Below are positions 40,605 to 50,438 of a DNA stretch of 64,000 bases, piece after piece. Position 1 is the first letter of the stretch; the number at the start of each line of letters is the position of its first letter. The stretch is from Bacteroidota bacterium (GTDB lineage: Bacteria; Bacteroidota; Bacteroidia; UBA8524), in contig SBGR01000033.1 of NCBI GenBank assembly GCA_006226545.1, forward strand, positions 1 through 64,000. Reading direction: 5' to 3'. The notes below the pieces were generated by a model that was given only the letters and a program-made list of their open reading frames with translations, was not told where the DNA came from and ran no database searches. Made by a program: the position numbers and the translations under genes.

Positions 40605-42506
40605 TTACTTTACTTCTTCGAAGTCTACGTCTTGCACATCTTCTGCTTGTCCGTCGCCATTAGGGGCAGCGCCTTCAGTACCCGGGTTTTCACCACCTTG
40701 GTTTTGTTGTGCATTGTATAAATCTTGAGAAGCGGCTTCCCATGCTTTGTTGAGTTTTTCAACTCCGGCATCGATACCTGCCAAGTCTTTTGCATCAAAC
40801 GTTGCTTTCAACTCTTTGGCAGCTTCTTCGATAGCTGTCTTTTTATCAGCCGGGATTTTGTCGCCATATTCTTTCAACTGTTTTTCAGTTTGGAAGATCA
40901 GCTGATCAGCTTGGTTAAGCTTTTCGGCTTGTTCTTTGGCTTCCTTGTCGGCAGAAGCGTTAGCTTCAGCTTCTTGTTTCATTCTTTGGATTTCCTCATC
41001 GCTCAAGCCTGAAGAAGCTTCAATACGAATCTTCTGCTCTTTGCCGGTTCCTTTATCGCGAGCCGATACGTTCAAAATACCGTTAGCATCGATGTCGAAG
41101 GTAACTTCAACCTGAGGCACTCCGCGAGGAGCAGGAGGAATATCACTCAAGTGGAAACGTCCGAGTGTACGGTTGTCTTTCGACATTGGACGCTCACCTT
41201 GCAATACGTGAATCTCAACGCTTGGCTGGTTATCTGCAGCCGTAGAGAAGGTTTCACTCTTTTTAGTTGGAATGGTTGTGTTAGAATCGATCAAGCGAGT
41301 CATCACACCACCCATGGTTTCAATACCCAATGAAAGTGGAATAACGTCGAGTAAGAGTACGTCTTTCACCTCACCGGTCAATACACCACCTTGGATTGCG
41401 GCTCCAACAGCAACAACCTCATCCGGGTTAACCCCTTTAGAAGGTTCTTTACCGAAGAACTTCTTCACTGCTTCTTGGATGGCCGGGATACGGGTTGATC
41501 CACCTACCAAAATTACTTCGTCGATATCGTTTACAGTCATGCCTGCATTTTTCAATGCTGAACGGCAAGGCTCGATGGTTCTTTGAATCAGTTTATCTGC
41601 TAATTGCTCAAACTTTGCACGAGTCAAAGTTTTAACCAAGTGCTTAGGCACACCGTCTACCGGCATGATATACGGCAAGTTAATTTCGGTAGAGCTAGAG
41701 CTGGAAAGCTCAATTTTAGCTTTTTCGGCAGCTTCTTTCAAACGCTGCATCGCCATTGGGTCTTTGCTTAGGTCAGCACCTTCATCGCTTTTGAATTCAG
41801 CAACCAACCAGTCGATGATTACGTCGTCAAAGTCGTCACCACCTAAGTGTGTATCACCATCGGTAGATTTTACTTCAAATACGCCATCGCCTAATTCAAG
41901 TACAGACACATCGTGTGTACCACCACCGCAATCGAATACCGCGATTTTCAAATCGGAGGTTTTCTTGTCCATGCCATAAGCAAGGGCAGCAGCAGTAGGC
42001 TCGTTGATGATACGTTTTACAGTTAAACCTGCAATTTCACCGGCCTCTTTGGTAGCCTGACGTTGTGCGTCGTTGAAGTAAGCAGGAACGGTAATAACCG
42101 CTTCGGTAACTTCTTGTCCTAAGTAATCTTCTGCTGTCTTTTTCATCTTTTGCAAAATGATGGCAGAAATTTCTTGAGGAGTATATAAACGTCCTTCGAT
42201 ATCAACACGTGGGGTGTTGTTATCGCCTTTTTTCACTGAATAAGGCACACGTGACACTTCATTGCTCACCTGATCAAAGGTGTTACCCATGAAGCGTTTA
42301 ATTGAGTAAATGGTATTGGTTGGGTTGGTGATGGCCTGGCGTTTTGCAGGGTCACCAATTTTGCGTTCGCCATCTTTAATGAAAGCTACAACAGAAGGGG
42401 TGGTGCGTTTTCCTTCACTGTTTGGAATTACCACCGGCTCGTTTCCTTCCATCACAGCCACACAAGAGTTGGTAGTACCTAAGTCAATTCCTATGATTTT
42501 TCCCAT
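40605..42506 (-). CDS. dnaK: molecular chaperone DnaK (Hsp70)
   Basis: The Hsp70 chaperone, 633 residues from the ATG at 42506 ([19 protein letters not shown]); an upstream in-frame ATG at 42581 adds residues foreign to the family. Hallmarks: the phosphate loop GIDLGTTNS, the [10 protein letters not shown] loop, [13 protein letters not shown], the linker [12 protein letters not shown], a beta-sandwich substrate domain and a helical lid ending in a Gly-rich tail with acidic DFEEVK. Monocistronic; no grpE or dnaJ beside it. No CIRCE element is visible in the 140 bases upstream. Confidence 0.98.
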   Translation of the reverse strand: MGKIIGIDLGTTNSCVAVMEGNEPVVIPNSEGKRTTPSVVAFIKDGERKIGDPAKRQAITNPTNTIYSIKRFMGNTFDQVSNEVSRVPYSVKKGDNNTPRVDIEGRLYTPQEISAIILQKMKKTAEDYLGQEVTEAVITVPAYFNDAQRQATKEAGEIAGLTVKRIINEPTAAALAYGMDKKTSDLKIAVFDCGGGTHDVSVLELGDGVFEVKSTDGDTHLGGDDFDDVIIDWLVAEFKSDEGADLSKDPMAMQRLKEAAEKAKIELSSSSSTEINLPYIMPVDGVPKHLVKTLTRAKFEQLADKLIQRTIEPCRSALKNAGMTVNDIDEVILVGGSTRIPAIQEAVKKFFGKEPSKGVNPDEVVAVGAAIQGGVLTGEVKDVLLLDVIPLSLGIETMGGVMTRLIDSNTTIPTKKSETFSTAADNQPSVEIHVLQGERPMSKDNRTLGRFHLSDIPPAPRGVPQVEVTFDIDANGILNVSARDKGTGKEQKIRIEASSGLSDEEIQRMKQEAEANASADKEAKEQAEKLNQADQLIFQTEKQLKEYGDKIPADKKTAIEEAAKELKATFDAKDLAGIDAGVEKLNKAWEAASQDLYNAQQNQGGENPGTEGAAPNGDGQAEDVQDVDFEEVK

Positions 42507-42643
42507 GATAAATAGTTTTATTCTTCGATGCCTTTTGGTCAAGCGATGTGCCAAGACCAAAAAACTGACACGAGGCTGCAAAGGAGGCAGGAGGTCTGAC
42601 TCGCTTTGGCGATTTCTAGAAAATTCGGTGACAATTCGTCAGA

Positions 42644-43618
42644 TTAATCAGCGAAGTTGAACCTGGTCATGACAGGGTTTGTCTGCAACTGGGTCTGCAC
42701 TTTGCCATTGATGGCTGTTCCATACAGGTTTGTTCTTGTTCTGGAACCAATGAGGCCATAGCCGTTTTCTACGTTGGTATAATCCTGTTTCTTCTGAACA
42801 ATACCAATGCTGCTATTGTCGAATACCTCTGAGTAGATACTCATTTCTTCGTCGCCTTGCCATAGCTCGTAAACGATGGCTATACCTTTACGTTTGATAT
42901 TGCTGCCTTTCTGTTCGAGCCTGGAAGCAAGGTAATCGTAAAAGATTTGACCATCGGTGCGAATGCTGACTCTCGTCAAATCGCCAAACTTGCCACGTGC
43001 AAAGTTCCACCAAAGGGTGTCGCGCGTTTCTGCTTGGGAATTGATATCGGTTTCATCGTAAACCAATCCAATTTTAGCTTCGTATTCTACCGCATCACGG
43101 TGGCCGGTGAAACCAATAAAGAAGTTGATGTCCGGCTCGAAATTGAATGTATTAATGGTTGTCGGGCTAGGCGAAGTTAGCGTGGGGTCTCCAACCAAAA
43201 AGGTTCTTCCGGTTGCAGTTACTCCACTCAGCGGATTGTGCACCGTAACAAGCAATTGGGTGCCTTCTGTAAACTTGTGTTGAAAGCTGTAAACATAGTT
43301 CACTGCACTATTGAATACGCCTTCGTTCTTTTCAATGGACTGTTTGGCTAGCGAAAAGACTTCACCGGTGCCCAGGTTTTTTACAGTCACATCCAATGAG
43401 TCGAAAAACAATTGATCGGCGTCTTTCGCTAGTTCAATGGGTGCAACATCTTCTGAGATAAAACCTTTGTTTACACGTACGTAGTGAATGCTGTCTGCCT
43501 TGTCGATCAAGCTATAAACAATCATGGTCTCCTTTGCAGGACCCGTAATATCTAAGGTATTATCGCAAGCGGTGAAGAACAAGCTTAAAGCAAAAACCCA
43601 GTGTATCGTTTTTCTCAT
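42644..43618 (-). CDS. unknown lipoprotein, DUF4249-like
   Basis: A 324-residue lipoprotein with lipobox LFFTAC at Cys18. The mature part is beta-rich, with a pattern I associate with DUF4249 proteins of Bacteroidota (TMIVYSLIDKADSIHYVRV, YVYSFQHKFTEGTQLLVTV near residue 100). Family members usually sit beside TonB-dependent receptors; here there is none, and the gene is single, between dnaK and a divergent coiled-coil gene. Function unknown. The promoter at 43626-43656 is a near-perfect match. Confidence 0.7.
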   Translation of the reverse strand: MRKTIHWVFALSLFFTACDNTLDITGPAKETMIVYSLIDKADSIHYVRVNKGFISEDVAPIELAKDADQLFFDSLDVTVKNLGTGEVFSLAKQSIEKNEGVFNSAVNYVYSFQHKFTEGTQLLVTVHNPLSGVTATGRTFLVGDPTLTSPSPTTINTFNFEPDINFFIGFTGHRDAVEYEAKIGLVYDETDINSQAETRDTLWWNFARGKFGDLTRVSIRTDGQIFYDYLASRLEQKGSNIKRKGIAIVYELWQGDEEMSIYSEVFDNSSIGIVQKKQDYTNVENGYGLIGSRTRTNLYGTAINGKVQTQLQTNPVMTRFNFAD

Positions 43619-43625
43619 TGTGGTG

Positions 43626-43656
43626 CAAATGTATTGGCTCTTAGCCTCGTGAACAA
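43626..43656 (-). promoter_or_regulatory. promoter of the DUF4249-like lipoprotein gene
   Basis: On the minus strand TTG (43654-43656), 20-base spacer, TACATTTG (43626-43633), then seven bases to the ATG at 43618. This is the clearest case here of a consensus promoter that leaves almost no leader. Confidence 0.8.
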
Positions 43657-43736
43657 TTTTTTTAATAATTTTGGCGTCGTTGCTAGGCTAAACGAAATTC
43701 AGCCCCAAGAGTTGCAAAACACGATAAAATAATCCC

Positions 43737-44807
43737 ATGATTTACCGTCTACTACTTATTCCTGCTCTGCTCATTGTGAGTTTAGGGCTTATTCTGGCAG
43801 ATGATCCTGAAAAATTGATCTGGTCTGAATCTTTTGATCAATCCAGTGCACAATGGAGAACCAGCAATAATGCAGATGAGTTGTTCTTGTTTGAACAAGG
43901 ACAATACGTGCTATGGCGAAAAAACACCACGAGCCCATCGGTCATTCTTCCGGAACAAGGTGATCTTTTTGGTGATTGTCGCGCAAGTATCACGGTGAGC
44001 CTGGACGCGATATTGGGCGGTAGCGCGGGTATGAGCTTCTTAGCGAAACAAGATGGAAGCCTGGCCTACATAGCTGAGATATCTTCAGATAAACAGTTTA
44101 GGGTTAGAAAACTTGATGGTGGTAGCTTTACCGAGTTGAGTGGAAAACCAAAAAGCTCAGGTTGGGTAAAGGAAAAATCCATCAAAGACGCAGGCGAACC
44201 GAATACGCTTGAATTGAGCTATAAGCCGGGAGCTTTGGTTTTAAGTATCAACCAAAAGCAAGTTTGGGTAGGCAATGAGATGGTACAACACAAAGGCAAA
44301 TGTGGGGTATACATCGGTCCGGAATCCAGGGCCAGACTAGATGATCTCAAAGTATTTGTTAGCGATACCGAAGCGGAACGCATCAAAAACGACCGCAATA
44401 ACAATGACCCGGCTCGTTCTGCCTTGACGGATATCATTATTCAGTTGAGAAAAACCATCAATGCCCAGAATAGAGAAATCGATTCATTGCAGGATGTTTC
44501 CGGTAAATTGAAAGCAGAATCAGATCGCTTGGATCGTTCGCCAAAAAATGTGAAAAAATTGAGCGCCGAAGTCTATTCGCTCAAAAAGGAATTGGCTTCC
44601 TCACAGGCAAAACTGAAAAAAGCTGAAAAGGAACTGCTTTCTTTGCGGAAGTTTAAAGACAATATCCGCAAAAACCAGAGTGGTGATATCGTAATCAGTC
44701 TAACCACAGCCTTGGCCGAAGAAAAAGACAAGAATGCTGAACTGGCGAAAGAAAACAAAGAGCTGAAAGCTAAACTGGCCGCCATGGAAGCGGAACAAAA
44801 TAAATAA
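43737..44807 (+). CDS. secreted lectin-like domain plus coiled-coil protein
   Basis: A 356-residue exported protein. A signal peptide ([21 protein letters not shown]) is followed by a jelly-roll domain of ~185 residues resembling the LamG/DUF1080 sandwich ([18 protein letters not shown] ... [22 protein letters not shown] ... [18 protein letters not shown]). The final ~150 residues form a long coiled coil rich in Lys, Glu and Leu. This suggests a periplasmic or surface ligand-binding head on a helical stalk. It lies one base before panB, so it shares that transcript. Confidence 0.75.
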   Translation: MIYRLLLIPALLIVSLGLILADDPEKLIWSESFDQSSAQWRTSNNADELFLFEQGQYVLWRKNTTSPSVILPEQGDLFGDCRASITVSLDAILGGSAGMSFLAKQDGSLAYIAEISSDKQFRVRKLDGGSFTELSGKPKSSGWVKEKSIKDAGEPNTLELSYKPGALVLSINQKQVWVGNEMVQHKGKCGVYIGPESRARLDDLKVFVSDTEAERIKNDRNNNDPARSALTDIIIQLRKTINAQNREIDSLQDVSGKLKAESDRLDRSPKNVKKLSAEVYSLKKELASSQAKLKKAEKELLSLRKFKDNIRKNQSGDIVISLTTALAEEKDKNAELAKENKELKAKLAAMEAEQNK

Positions 44808-44808
44808 G

Positions 44809-45630
44809 ATGAGCACTTACCAATACAAAAACATCAGCCGGGTTACCACCCATGTGCTGCAAGAAATGAAGGAGCGAGGAGAAAAAATCTCCATGCTTAC
44901 AGCCTACGATTATTCGATGGCCAAAATCTTAGACGAAGCCAAAATTGATGTATTGTTGGTAGGCGACTCAGCATCCAATGTTATGGCGGGCCATATGACT
45001 ACCTTGCCCATCACCTTGGATCAAATGATTTACCACGCAGCATCTGTTATGCGTGCTGTATACCGTGCTTTGGTAGTGGTCGATTTGCCATTCGGTTCTT
45101 ACCAAGGCAATAGCAAAGAGGCTCTGAACTCAGCTATCCGCATCATGAAAGAATCAGGTGCCCATGCCATTAAATTGGAAGGAGGAACCGAAATCTTAGA
45201 ATCGGTTAAACGTATTCTTTCTGCAGGTGTGCCGGTTATGGGCCACTTGGGATTGACGCCGCAATCGATTTACAAGTTCGGAACCTTTGAGGTGAGAGCG
45301 AAAGAGGAGGCTGAAGCACAAAAGCTCATAGAAGATGCACATGCACTTGCAGAAGCCGGCTGTTTTGCTATTGTTTTAGAGAAAATACCGGCAGCCTTAG
45401 CGGCTCGTGTAGCAGAAGAAGTAAAGATTCCGATTATTGGTATCGGAGCTGGATCAGGGGTAGACGGACAAGTTTTGGTATTGCACGATTTGCTCGGTAT
45501 CACCAAAGAATTTAGCCCGCGCTTTCTGCGTCGCTACATGAATTTGTACGACGATATGCTAGATGCCGTGAGTCGTTATATTGAAGATGTTAAACTGAAA
45601 GACTTCCCAAATGAAAAAGAACAATACTAG
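44809..45630 (+). CDS. panB: 3-methyl-2-oxobutanoate hydroxymethyltransferase
   Basis: First enzyme of pantothenate synthesis, 273 residues: adds a hydroxymethyl group from methylene-tetrahydrofolate to ketoisovalerate. TIM-barrel motifs are intact: [50 protein letters not shown] and [18 protein letters not shown] (Mg and substrate ligands). It follows the coiled-coil gene by one base and overlaps the pseudouridine synthase gene by 20 bases. panC and panD are not in the window. Confidence 0.97.
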   Translation: MSTYQYKNISRVTTHVLQEMKERGEKISMLTAYDYSMAKILDEAKIDVLLVGDSASNVMAGHMTTLPITLDQMIYHAASVMRAVYRALVVVDLPFGSYQGNSKEALNSAIRIMKESGAHAIKLEGGTEILESVKRILSAGVPVMGHLGLTPQSIYKFGTFEVRAKEEAEAQKLIEDAHALAEAGCFAIVLEKIPAALAARVAEEVKIPIIGIGAGSGVDGQVLVLHDLLGITKEFSPRFLRRYMNLYDDMLDAVSRYIEDVKLKDFPNEKEQY

Positions 45631-46330
45631 GGAGGGCTTTGAGGACATTGCTTCTCAAATTATCTACGAAGACAACCACCTGATTGCAGTAAATAAATTT
45701 GCCGGACAGCTGGTACAACCAGACGATGAGTTCAGTGAATACAGCCTAGAGGATGCGATCAAAGAATACATTCGAGTGAAATACAAGAAACCCGGAGAGG
45801 CCTTTTTAGGCGTTATCCACCGGTTAGATAGACCGGTGAGTGGGCTTTGCATTTTCGCTAGAACAAGTAAGGCATTGGAACGGATGAATAAACTTTTCTC
45901 CTCACGCGAAGTAGAAAAGGTCTACCGTGCTGTAGTGCACGGCAAGCCAACCAAACTTGATGATAAACTGGTCAATTGGCTAATTAAAGACAGCTCTAAG
46001 AACATCACCAAAGCATACAATAACGACAAACACGGGGGAGCTCGTGCTGAATTGGATTACCATACCATTCGTCATGCAAACTCGTATTCTTTGTTGGAGG
46101 TGAAACCAAAAACAGGACGCCCTCATCAAATTAGGGTGCAGTTATCAAAGATTGGGCATCCCATTGTTGGCGATTTGAAATACGGCTCAGACAAGCCAAA
46201 TCCAGATCGCAGTATTTGCTTGCATGCCTATTCACTTTCTTTTGTTCACCCCGTAAAAAAAGAGACCCTAACTCTAGAGGCTCCTTTAGGTGAAGATCAT
46301 TTGATTGAATTATTGATGGACCGCCATTAA
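45611..46330 (+). CDS. RluA-family pseudouridine synthase
   Basis: A 239-residue RNA-modifying enzyme. The catalytic Asp lies in HRLDRPVSG, and later RluA motifs are present: [38 protein letters not shown] and [10 protein letters not shown]. There is no S4 domain. It is of the short RluA/RluC-like type acting on rRNA or tRNA, target unknown. Overlap with panB indicates coupled translation. The stop overlaps the next convergent gene by four bases. Confidence 0.93.
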   Translation: MKKNNTREGFEDIASQIIYEDNHLIAVNKFAGQLVQPDDEFSEYSLEDAIKEYIRVKYKKPGEAFLGVIHRLDRPVSGLCIFARTSKALERMNKLFSSREVEKVYRAVVHGKPTKLDDKLVNWLIKDSSKNITKAYNNDKHGGARAELDYHTIRHANSYSLLEVKPKTGRPHQIRVQLSKIGHPIVGDLKYGSDKPNPDRSICLHAYSLSFVHPVKKETLTLEAPLGEDHLIELLMDRH

Positions 46331-47580
46331 TAAGCCGGTTTAGGCTTATCGCGTACATCCGGTGTCGTATTCGGTGCCGGACTAGCCGGTGGCGGTGTTG
46401 GCTTGGTTGGAGCAGGCCTGGTGCTTGGTGCCGGACTCGGCGTTGGCTTTGGGGCCGGACGAGTTTGAGGTACCGGACGAGGTGCAGGTGCCGGGCTGGT
46501 GCGTGGTCTAGGGGTAGGAGGATAGTAAACCGGTTGATTCGGTTGTCTTGGTTTAGTTACCGTTCCGTTATTTTTACCCGGTGTACTCACTTTGTTTCTG
46601 TTTTGTATTTCAAGGAGGTAAACCACTTCAGGCTCTGTGGTGCTGTCCACTTCATTTTTATCCAAGCAAGGCGGTATGCTTACGCCATACGATGTTTGCA
46701 TACCATAAGAAATACGGATGGCTCCACAGGTATTGGCATCGCTGATCATTTTACCGACATCGGCTTTGCCATAAGGATGCTCTACTGAAATGGCTGCTGT
46801 ATTTTTAGGAATATCACCCAAGTTATGCGCATACAAAGTGAGCATGTTTTCACCCGGATTTAATTCCACTTCAATAAACTTAGGCTCTTTGGTGAGCCGG
46901 GTTTCGGTTAAGATCCAAGATCCGTTTAAGTAAAGACTAACGGTATCATTGTCTTCCACGCCACAGTCCCAATACCAAATTTTAATCTTGTTATACGAGG
47001 AGTTATAGCAATCTTGAACCTCTACTTTTCTGGCTGGCTCACCTGCTTTGAAACTGAGCCCGCGTTGCAACAGGGAATAAGAGGGAAGTGCCAATTCAGG
47101 ATTGGATCGGATGGCCGATGCTTCGTTATCGTCGGGCGCTGTTTCCGTTTCACAAACCACTTGAGTAAACATCATGCCCGGGGCTTTGTAGCGAACGTTA
47201 AGTGTTCCGTTAACATCCAATCCGGATTTTAAACTAATTTGTTCGCCACCATTCACCGAGATGGCTGCGGTATTGTTTGGAATATCTCCCAGGTTATTCG
47301 CGAAGAGGCTGAGTTTATTATCGCCTGGTTGCAGTGGGAATGTAAACTGACTTTTAGCTTTGCTGAGTCGGAATGACTCTAAAACTGTTTGCCCATTGAG
47401 AATTAAGGTTACCGTATCGTTGTCTTCCACACCGGCATCCCATAAATCAATGCGCAAAGAGTCTTGATCTGTTTCTATGCAATGTTGAATGCTGGTTCTG
47501 CGAGGTGCTTCTGAGTTGTTTTGAGCAAATGCCGGAATGGCGGCCCAAAGACTGGATAAGAGTAGTAGTGACTTTTTCAT
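46327..47580 (-). CDS. secreted protein with duplicated 'VEDNDTV' domain and Pro-rich tail
   Basis: A 417-residue exported protein (signal peptide MKKSLLLLSSLWAAIPAFAQ from the ATG at 47580). It has two related ~100-residue domains at about 31-132 and 187-305, each with WD-x-GVEDNDTV-x-L-x-LNG and, 35 residues on, A-x-NLGDIP-x-NTAAISV. The last ~75 residues are almost all Pro, Ala, Thr, Arg and Ser (PAPRPVPQTRPAPKPTP). The repeated domain looks like a small beta-sandwich seen in other exported Bacteroidota proteins. The tail may cross or bind peptidoglycan (inference). No sorting domain or lipobox is visible. Function unknown. Confidence 0.78.
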   Translation of the reverse strand: MKKSLLLLSSLWAAIPAFAQNNSEAPRRTSIQHCIETDQDSLRIDLWDAGVEDNDTVTLILNGQTVLESFRLSKAKSQFTFPLQPGDNKLSLFANNLGDIPNNTAAISVNGGEQISLKSGLDVNGTLNVRYKAPGMMFTQVVCETETAPDDNEASAIRSNPELALPSYSLLQRGLSFKAGEPARKVEVQDCYNSSYNKIKIWYWDCGVEDNDTVSLYLNGSWILTETRLTKEPKFIEVELNPGENMLTLYAHNLGDIPKNTAAISVEHPYGKADVGKMISDANTCGAIRISYGMQTSYGVSIPPCLDKNEVDSTTEPEVVYLLEIQNRNKVSTPGKNNGTVTKPRQPNQPVYYPPTPRPRTSPAPAPRPVPQTRPAPKPTPSPAPSTRPAPTKPTPPPASPAPNTTPDVRDKPKPAY

Positions 47581-47715
47581 AAGCGAAGCATTGGTTAGTG
47601 TATACAATTCTAAATTCGTGCCAGTCCTAAAAAGTGGTCAATATCTGTGACTTTAGATACCAATTCCTTTCTCCATTTAAACTAAATTCGCATCGATTTT
47701 CAATTTAATAGGGAT

Positions 47716-49344
47716 ATGTCATACGGATTTTTTAATGTACCGGTAGCGAAGAACGAACCGGTTAAATCATATGCTCCGGGTTCACCGGAAAAAGCACAAT
47801 TGAAAGCAGCACTGGCAGAAGCTAGGGCGCAAGAATTGGATGTTCCGATGTACATCGGCGGACAAGAAGTGAGAACAGGCGACAAAGTGCGCATGGCTCC
47901 ACCGCACGATCATCAACATACTTTGGGGTATTTCCACCAAGGAAATGCCAGCCATGTTGAAGCAGCCATCAATGCTGCGTTGGCAGCTCGTTCTGCTTGG
48001 GCCAATATGAGCTGGGAACAACGTGCCGCTATCTTCTTGAAAGCAGCTGATTTGATCGCTGGTCCTTACCGCGCAAAATTGAATGCGGCTACCATGCTCG
48101 GTCAGTCTAAAAATGCATTCCAAGCTGAGATTGACTCTGCCTGTGAGATTATAGACTTCCTGCGCTTTAACGTGCAGTACATGACAGAAATCTACAAGCA
48201 ACAACCGCAATCTTCTGAAGGCATTTGGAACCGCTTAGAGCAACGTCCTTTAGAAGGATTCGTGTTTGCTTTAACACCATTTAACTTTACAGCGATTGCC
48301 GGGAACTTGCCAACGTCTGCAGCGATGATGGGCAACGTTATCGTTTGGAAACCGGCTAATACACAAATCTATTCTGCCAATGTGTTGATGGAAATCTTCC
48401 GTGAAGCAGGAGTTCCGGATGGTGTGATCAACTTGATTTTTGTGGACGGGCCAACTGCAGGTGATGTAATCTTTAAACACCCAGACTTTGCCGGTATTCA
48501 CTTTACCGGTTCAACCGGTGTATTCCAGCATATCTGGAAAACCATCGGTGAAAATATCTTCCGTTATAAAACTTACCCGCGTATCGTGGGTGAAACAGGG
48601 GGTAAAGACTTTGTGATGGTTCACCATAGCTCAGATGCAAAACAAGTAGCAACGGCATTGAGTCGTGGGGCATTTGAATTCCAAGGACAAAAATGTTCTG
48701 CGGCTTCCAGAGCCTATATTCCGGAAAGCTTATGGCCAAAGGTGAAAGAATTCATGGTGGCTGATTTGCAAAGCATGAACATGGGGGGAACTGAAGACTT
48801 CCGCAACTTTGTGAATGCAGTTATCGATGAGAAGTCATTTGATAAAATCGCTAAGTACATTGACCAAGCTAAAGCAGACGGACAAGAAATCATTGCCGGA
48901 GGTACTTACGATAAATCAAAAGGGTATTTCATCGCTCCAACGGTTATCCTGGCAAACGACCCTGGTTATGTAACCATGTGCGAAGAAATCTTTGGTCCGG
49001 TATTGACCATTTACGTTTACCCGGACGCTGAGTTTGAAAAGACCCTTGATATCTTAGATCGTACTTCCATCTACGCTTTGACGGGATCCATTTTTGGTCG
49101 CGACCGCTATGCAGTAGAATTGGCTACCAAGCGATTGGTGAATGCAGCAGGGAACTTCTATATCAACGATAAGCCAACCGGAGCCGTTGTAGGCCAACAG
49201 CCATTTGGTGGAGCGAGAGGTTCTGGAACCAACGATAAGGCAGGTTCTGCTTTGAACTTATTGCGTTGGGTATCTCCAAGAACAATCAAAGAAACATTTG
49301 TTCCACCAACCGATTACCGTTACCCATTCTTAAGCGAAGAATAA
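47716..49344 (+). CDS. pruA: L-glutamate gamma-semialdehyde dehydrogenase (1-pyrroline-5-carboxylate dehydrogenase)
   Basis: A 542-residue aldehyde dehydrogenase that finishes proline breakdown, turning glutamate semialdehyde into glutamate with NAD+. The general-base Glu lies in VGETGGKDF and the nucleophile Cys in GQKCSAASRAYIP; NAD contacts include FTGSTG. The N-terminal stretch and C-terminal GGARGSGTNDKAG motif place it in the stand-alone P5CDH group. Codon use is strongly biased, suggesting high expression. No proline dehydrogenase is adjacent. A bidirectional terminator follows. Confidence 0.97.
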   Translation: MSYGFFNVPVAKNEPVKSYAPGSPEKAQLKAALAEARAQELDVPMYIGGQEVRTGDKVRMAPPHDHQHTLGYFHQGNASHVEAAINAALAARSAWANMSWEQRAAIFLKAADLIAGPYRAKLNAATMLGQSKNAFQAEIDSACEIIDFLRFNVQYMTEIYKQQPQSSEGIWNRLEQRPLEGFVFALTPFNFTAIAGNLPTSAAMMGNVIVWKPANTQIYSANVLMEIFREAGVPDGVINLIFVDGPTAGDVIFKHPDFAGIHFTGSTGVFQHIWKTIGENIFRYKTYPRIVGETGGKDFVMVHHSSDAKQVATALSRGAFEFQGQKCSAASRAYIPESLWPKVKEFMVADLQSMNMGGTEDFRNFVNAVIDEKSFDKIAKYIDQAKADGQEIIAGGTYDKSKGYFIAPTVILANDPGYVTMCEEIFGPVLTIYVYPDAEFEKTLDILDRTSIYALTGSIFGRDRYAVELATKRLVNAAGNFYINDKPTGAVVGQQPFGGARGSGTNDKAGSALNLLRWVSPRTIKETFVPPTDYRYPFLSEE

Positions 49345-49361
49345 TCAACTTTAAAACACAT

Positions 49362-49389
49362 AAAAAAACCGGCCTAGGTCGGTTTTTTT
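49362..49389. terminator. bidirectional terminator between pruA and the cytochrome gene
   Basis: AAACCG/CGGTTT stem with a CCTAGG centre, flanked by A7 on the left and T7 on the right, so it can end both converging transcripts. Confidence 0.92.
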
Positions 49390-49390
49390 G

Positions 49391-50371
49391 TTATTGGTTG
49401 AAGACTTCGTATTTGACAACCTTATTGTCTACAGGTGTCAATGTTCGTAAATAGGTGTATATCGCTTTTAAATCATCGTCTGACATGCCTGCATACATAA
49501 GCCAAGGCATGGCCGTTTGGAAATCATCCGCACCTAATTTGGCCGGAGTATAGTCGCCACGGTAGGCTGCAAATTTCGCTAAGAAATCGGCTTCAGTCAT
49601 AGCTCCTATTCCTGTTTCGTGTGGTGTGATATTAGGAGAACGCAAAACACGGTCTTTGCCCATTTTAAATTCCATGCCTCCGGCAAAGTCTTTCCCAATA
49701 AATTTTCCTTTTTCCTGTTTGGTATGGCAATCGTAACAGCCGGCAGCGTTTGTAACATAGGCGCCATAGGCTATCCGGTCAGATAGGTCAGGTCTTTTTT
49801 GGTGATCAGCCGGGGTTGGCAGCGTTCTAACGATAAAGTTCAGAGGGAAATCGAGTGTGCTTTTTACAGCAGGTGATTCAATTGGTTCTAAACTGCGAAC
49901 GTAGGCAATCAGGGCATAAACGTCTTCTGTGTCCATTTTGCCGTAATGGTTATAAGGCATAATGGGGAAGAGTGCTCTACCGTCTTTGCTAACCCCGGAG
50001 GTAATGGCTCGGTAAATTTCGCCATCAGTCCAGTTTGCTAAACGGTAAGGGGTGATATTAGGGGAGATGATGTCGCCCGGAAATCCCATATCGTGGTTGA
50101 AATGCTCTCCTCCGGTGCCTTCTGTTCCTGCTTTAGGAGGTCCGGCAAATTTGTCCCATTCCCGGATGGCATGGCAATCCATGCAAAGGTTCACGTGGTT
50201 GGCCAGGTATTTCCCCCGGGCTACCCGTTCAGGTGTGAGTTCTACTTTAATGTCGGGTGCTGCGTCTACTGCCGGAAATGCAGTATACAAGTAACCTAAT
50301 CCGCCTGTAATGACAATGGCAATAAACATTACCAGGTACAGAAGGATTCTGCCTAGTCGAATTTTTTTCAT
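49391..50371 (-). CDS. membrane-anchored dihaem c-type cytochrome
   Basis: A 326-residue protein: one N-terminal membrane anchor (ILLYLVMFIAIVITGGLGYLYTAF) and two class I cytochrome c domains, each with a haem motif (CMDCH near residue 61, CYDCH near 218) and a distal Met candidate (GGMEFKMG for the second). It should carry electrons in the periplasm toward a terminal oxidase or from a dehydrogenase. It is similar to the small subunits of alcohol/gluconate dehydrogenases, but no partner gene is adjacent. The promoter TACATTTG with TTG 22 bases upstream is at 50390-50422. Confidence 0.9.
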   Translation of the reverse strand: MKKIRLGRILLYLVMFIAIVITGGLGYLYTAFPAVDAAPDIKVELTPERVARGKYLANHVNLCMDCHAIREWDKFAGPPKAGTEGTGGEHFNHDMGFPGDIISPNITPYRLANWTDGEIYRAITSGVSKDGRALFPIMPYNHYGKMDTEDVYALIAYVRSLEPIESPAVKSTLDFPLNFIVRTLPTPADHQKRPDLSDRIAYGAYVTNAAGCYDCHTKQEKGKFIGKDFAGGMEFKMGKDRVLRSPNITPHETGIGAMTEADFLAKFAAYRGDYTPAKLGADDFQTAMPWLMYAGMSDDDLKAIYTYLRTLTPVDNKVVKYEVFNQ

Positions 50372-50389
50372 AGCGTTTGTTTTTGTTTA

Positions 50390-50422
50390 CAAATGTAATT
50401 ACGAAAAATTCGATAAAGTCAA
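50390..50422 (-). promoter_or_regulatory. promoter of the dihaem cytochrome gene
   Basis: On the minus strand TTG (50420-50422), 22-base spacer, TACATTTG (50390-50397), then 18 bases to the ATG. Confidence 0.65.
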
Positions 50423-50438
50423 GTTATCCTGTTGTTTA

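Noticed and set aside
42530-42560. Sigma-54-like TTGGCAC...TTGA upstream of dnaK (minus strand)
   Set aside because: The invariant GC of the -12 box is GA; sigma-54 control of dnaK would also be unusual.
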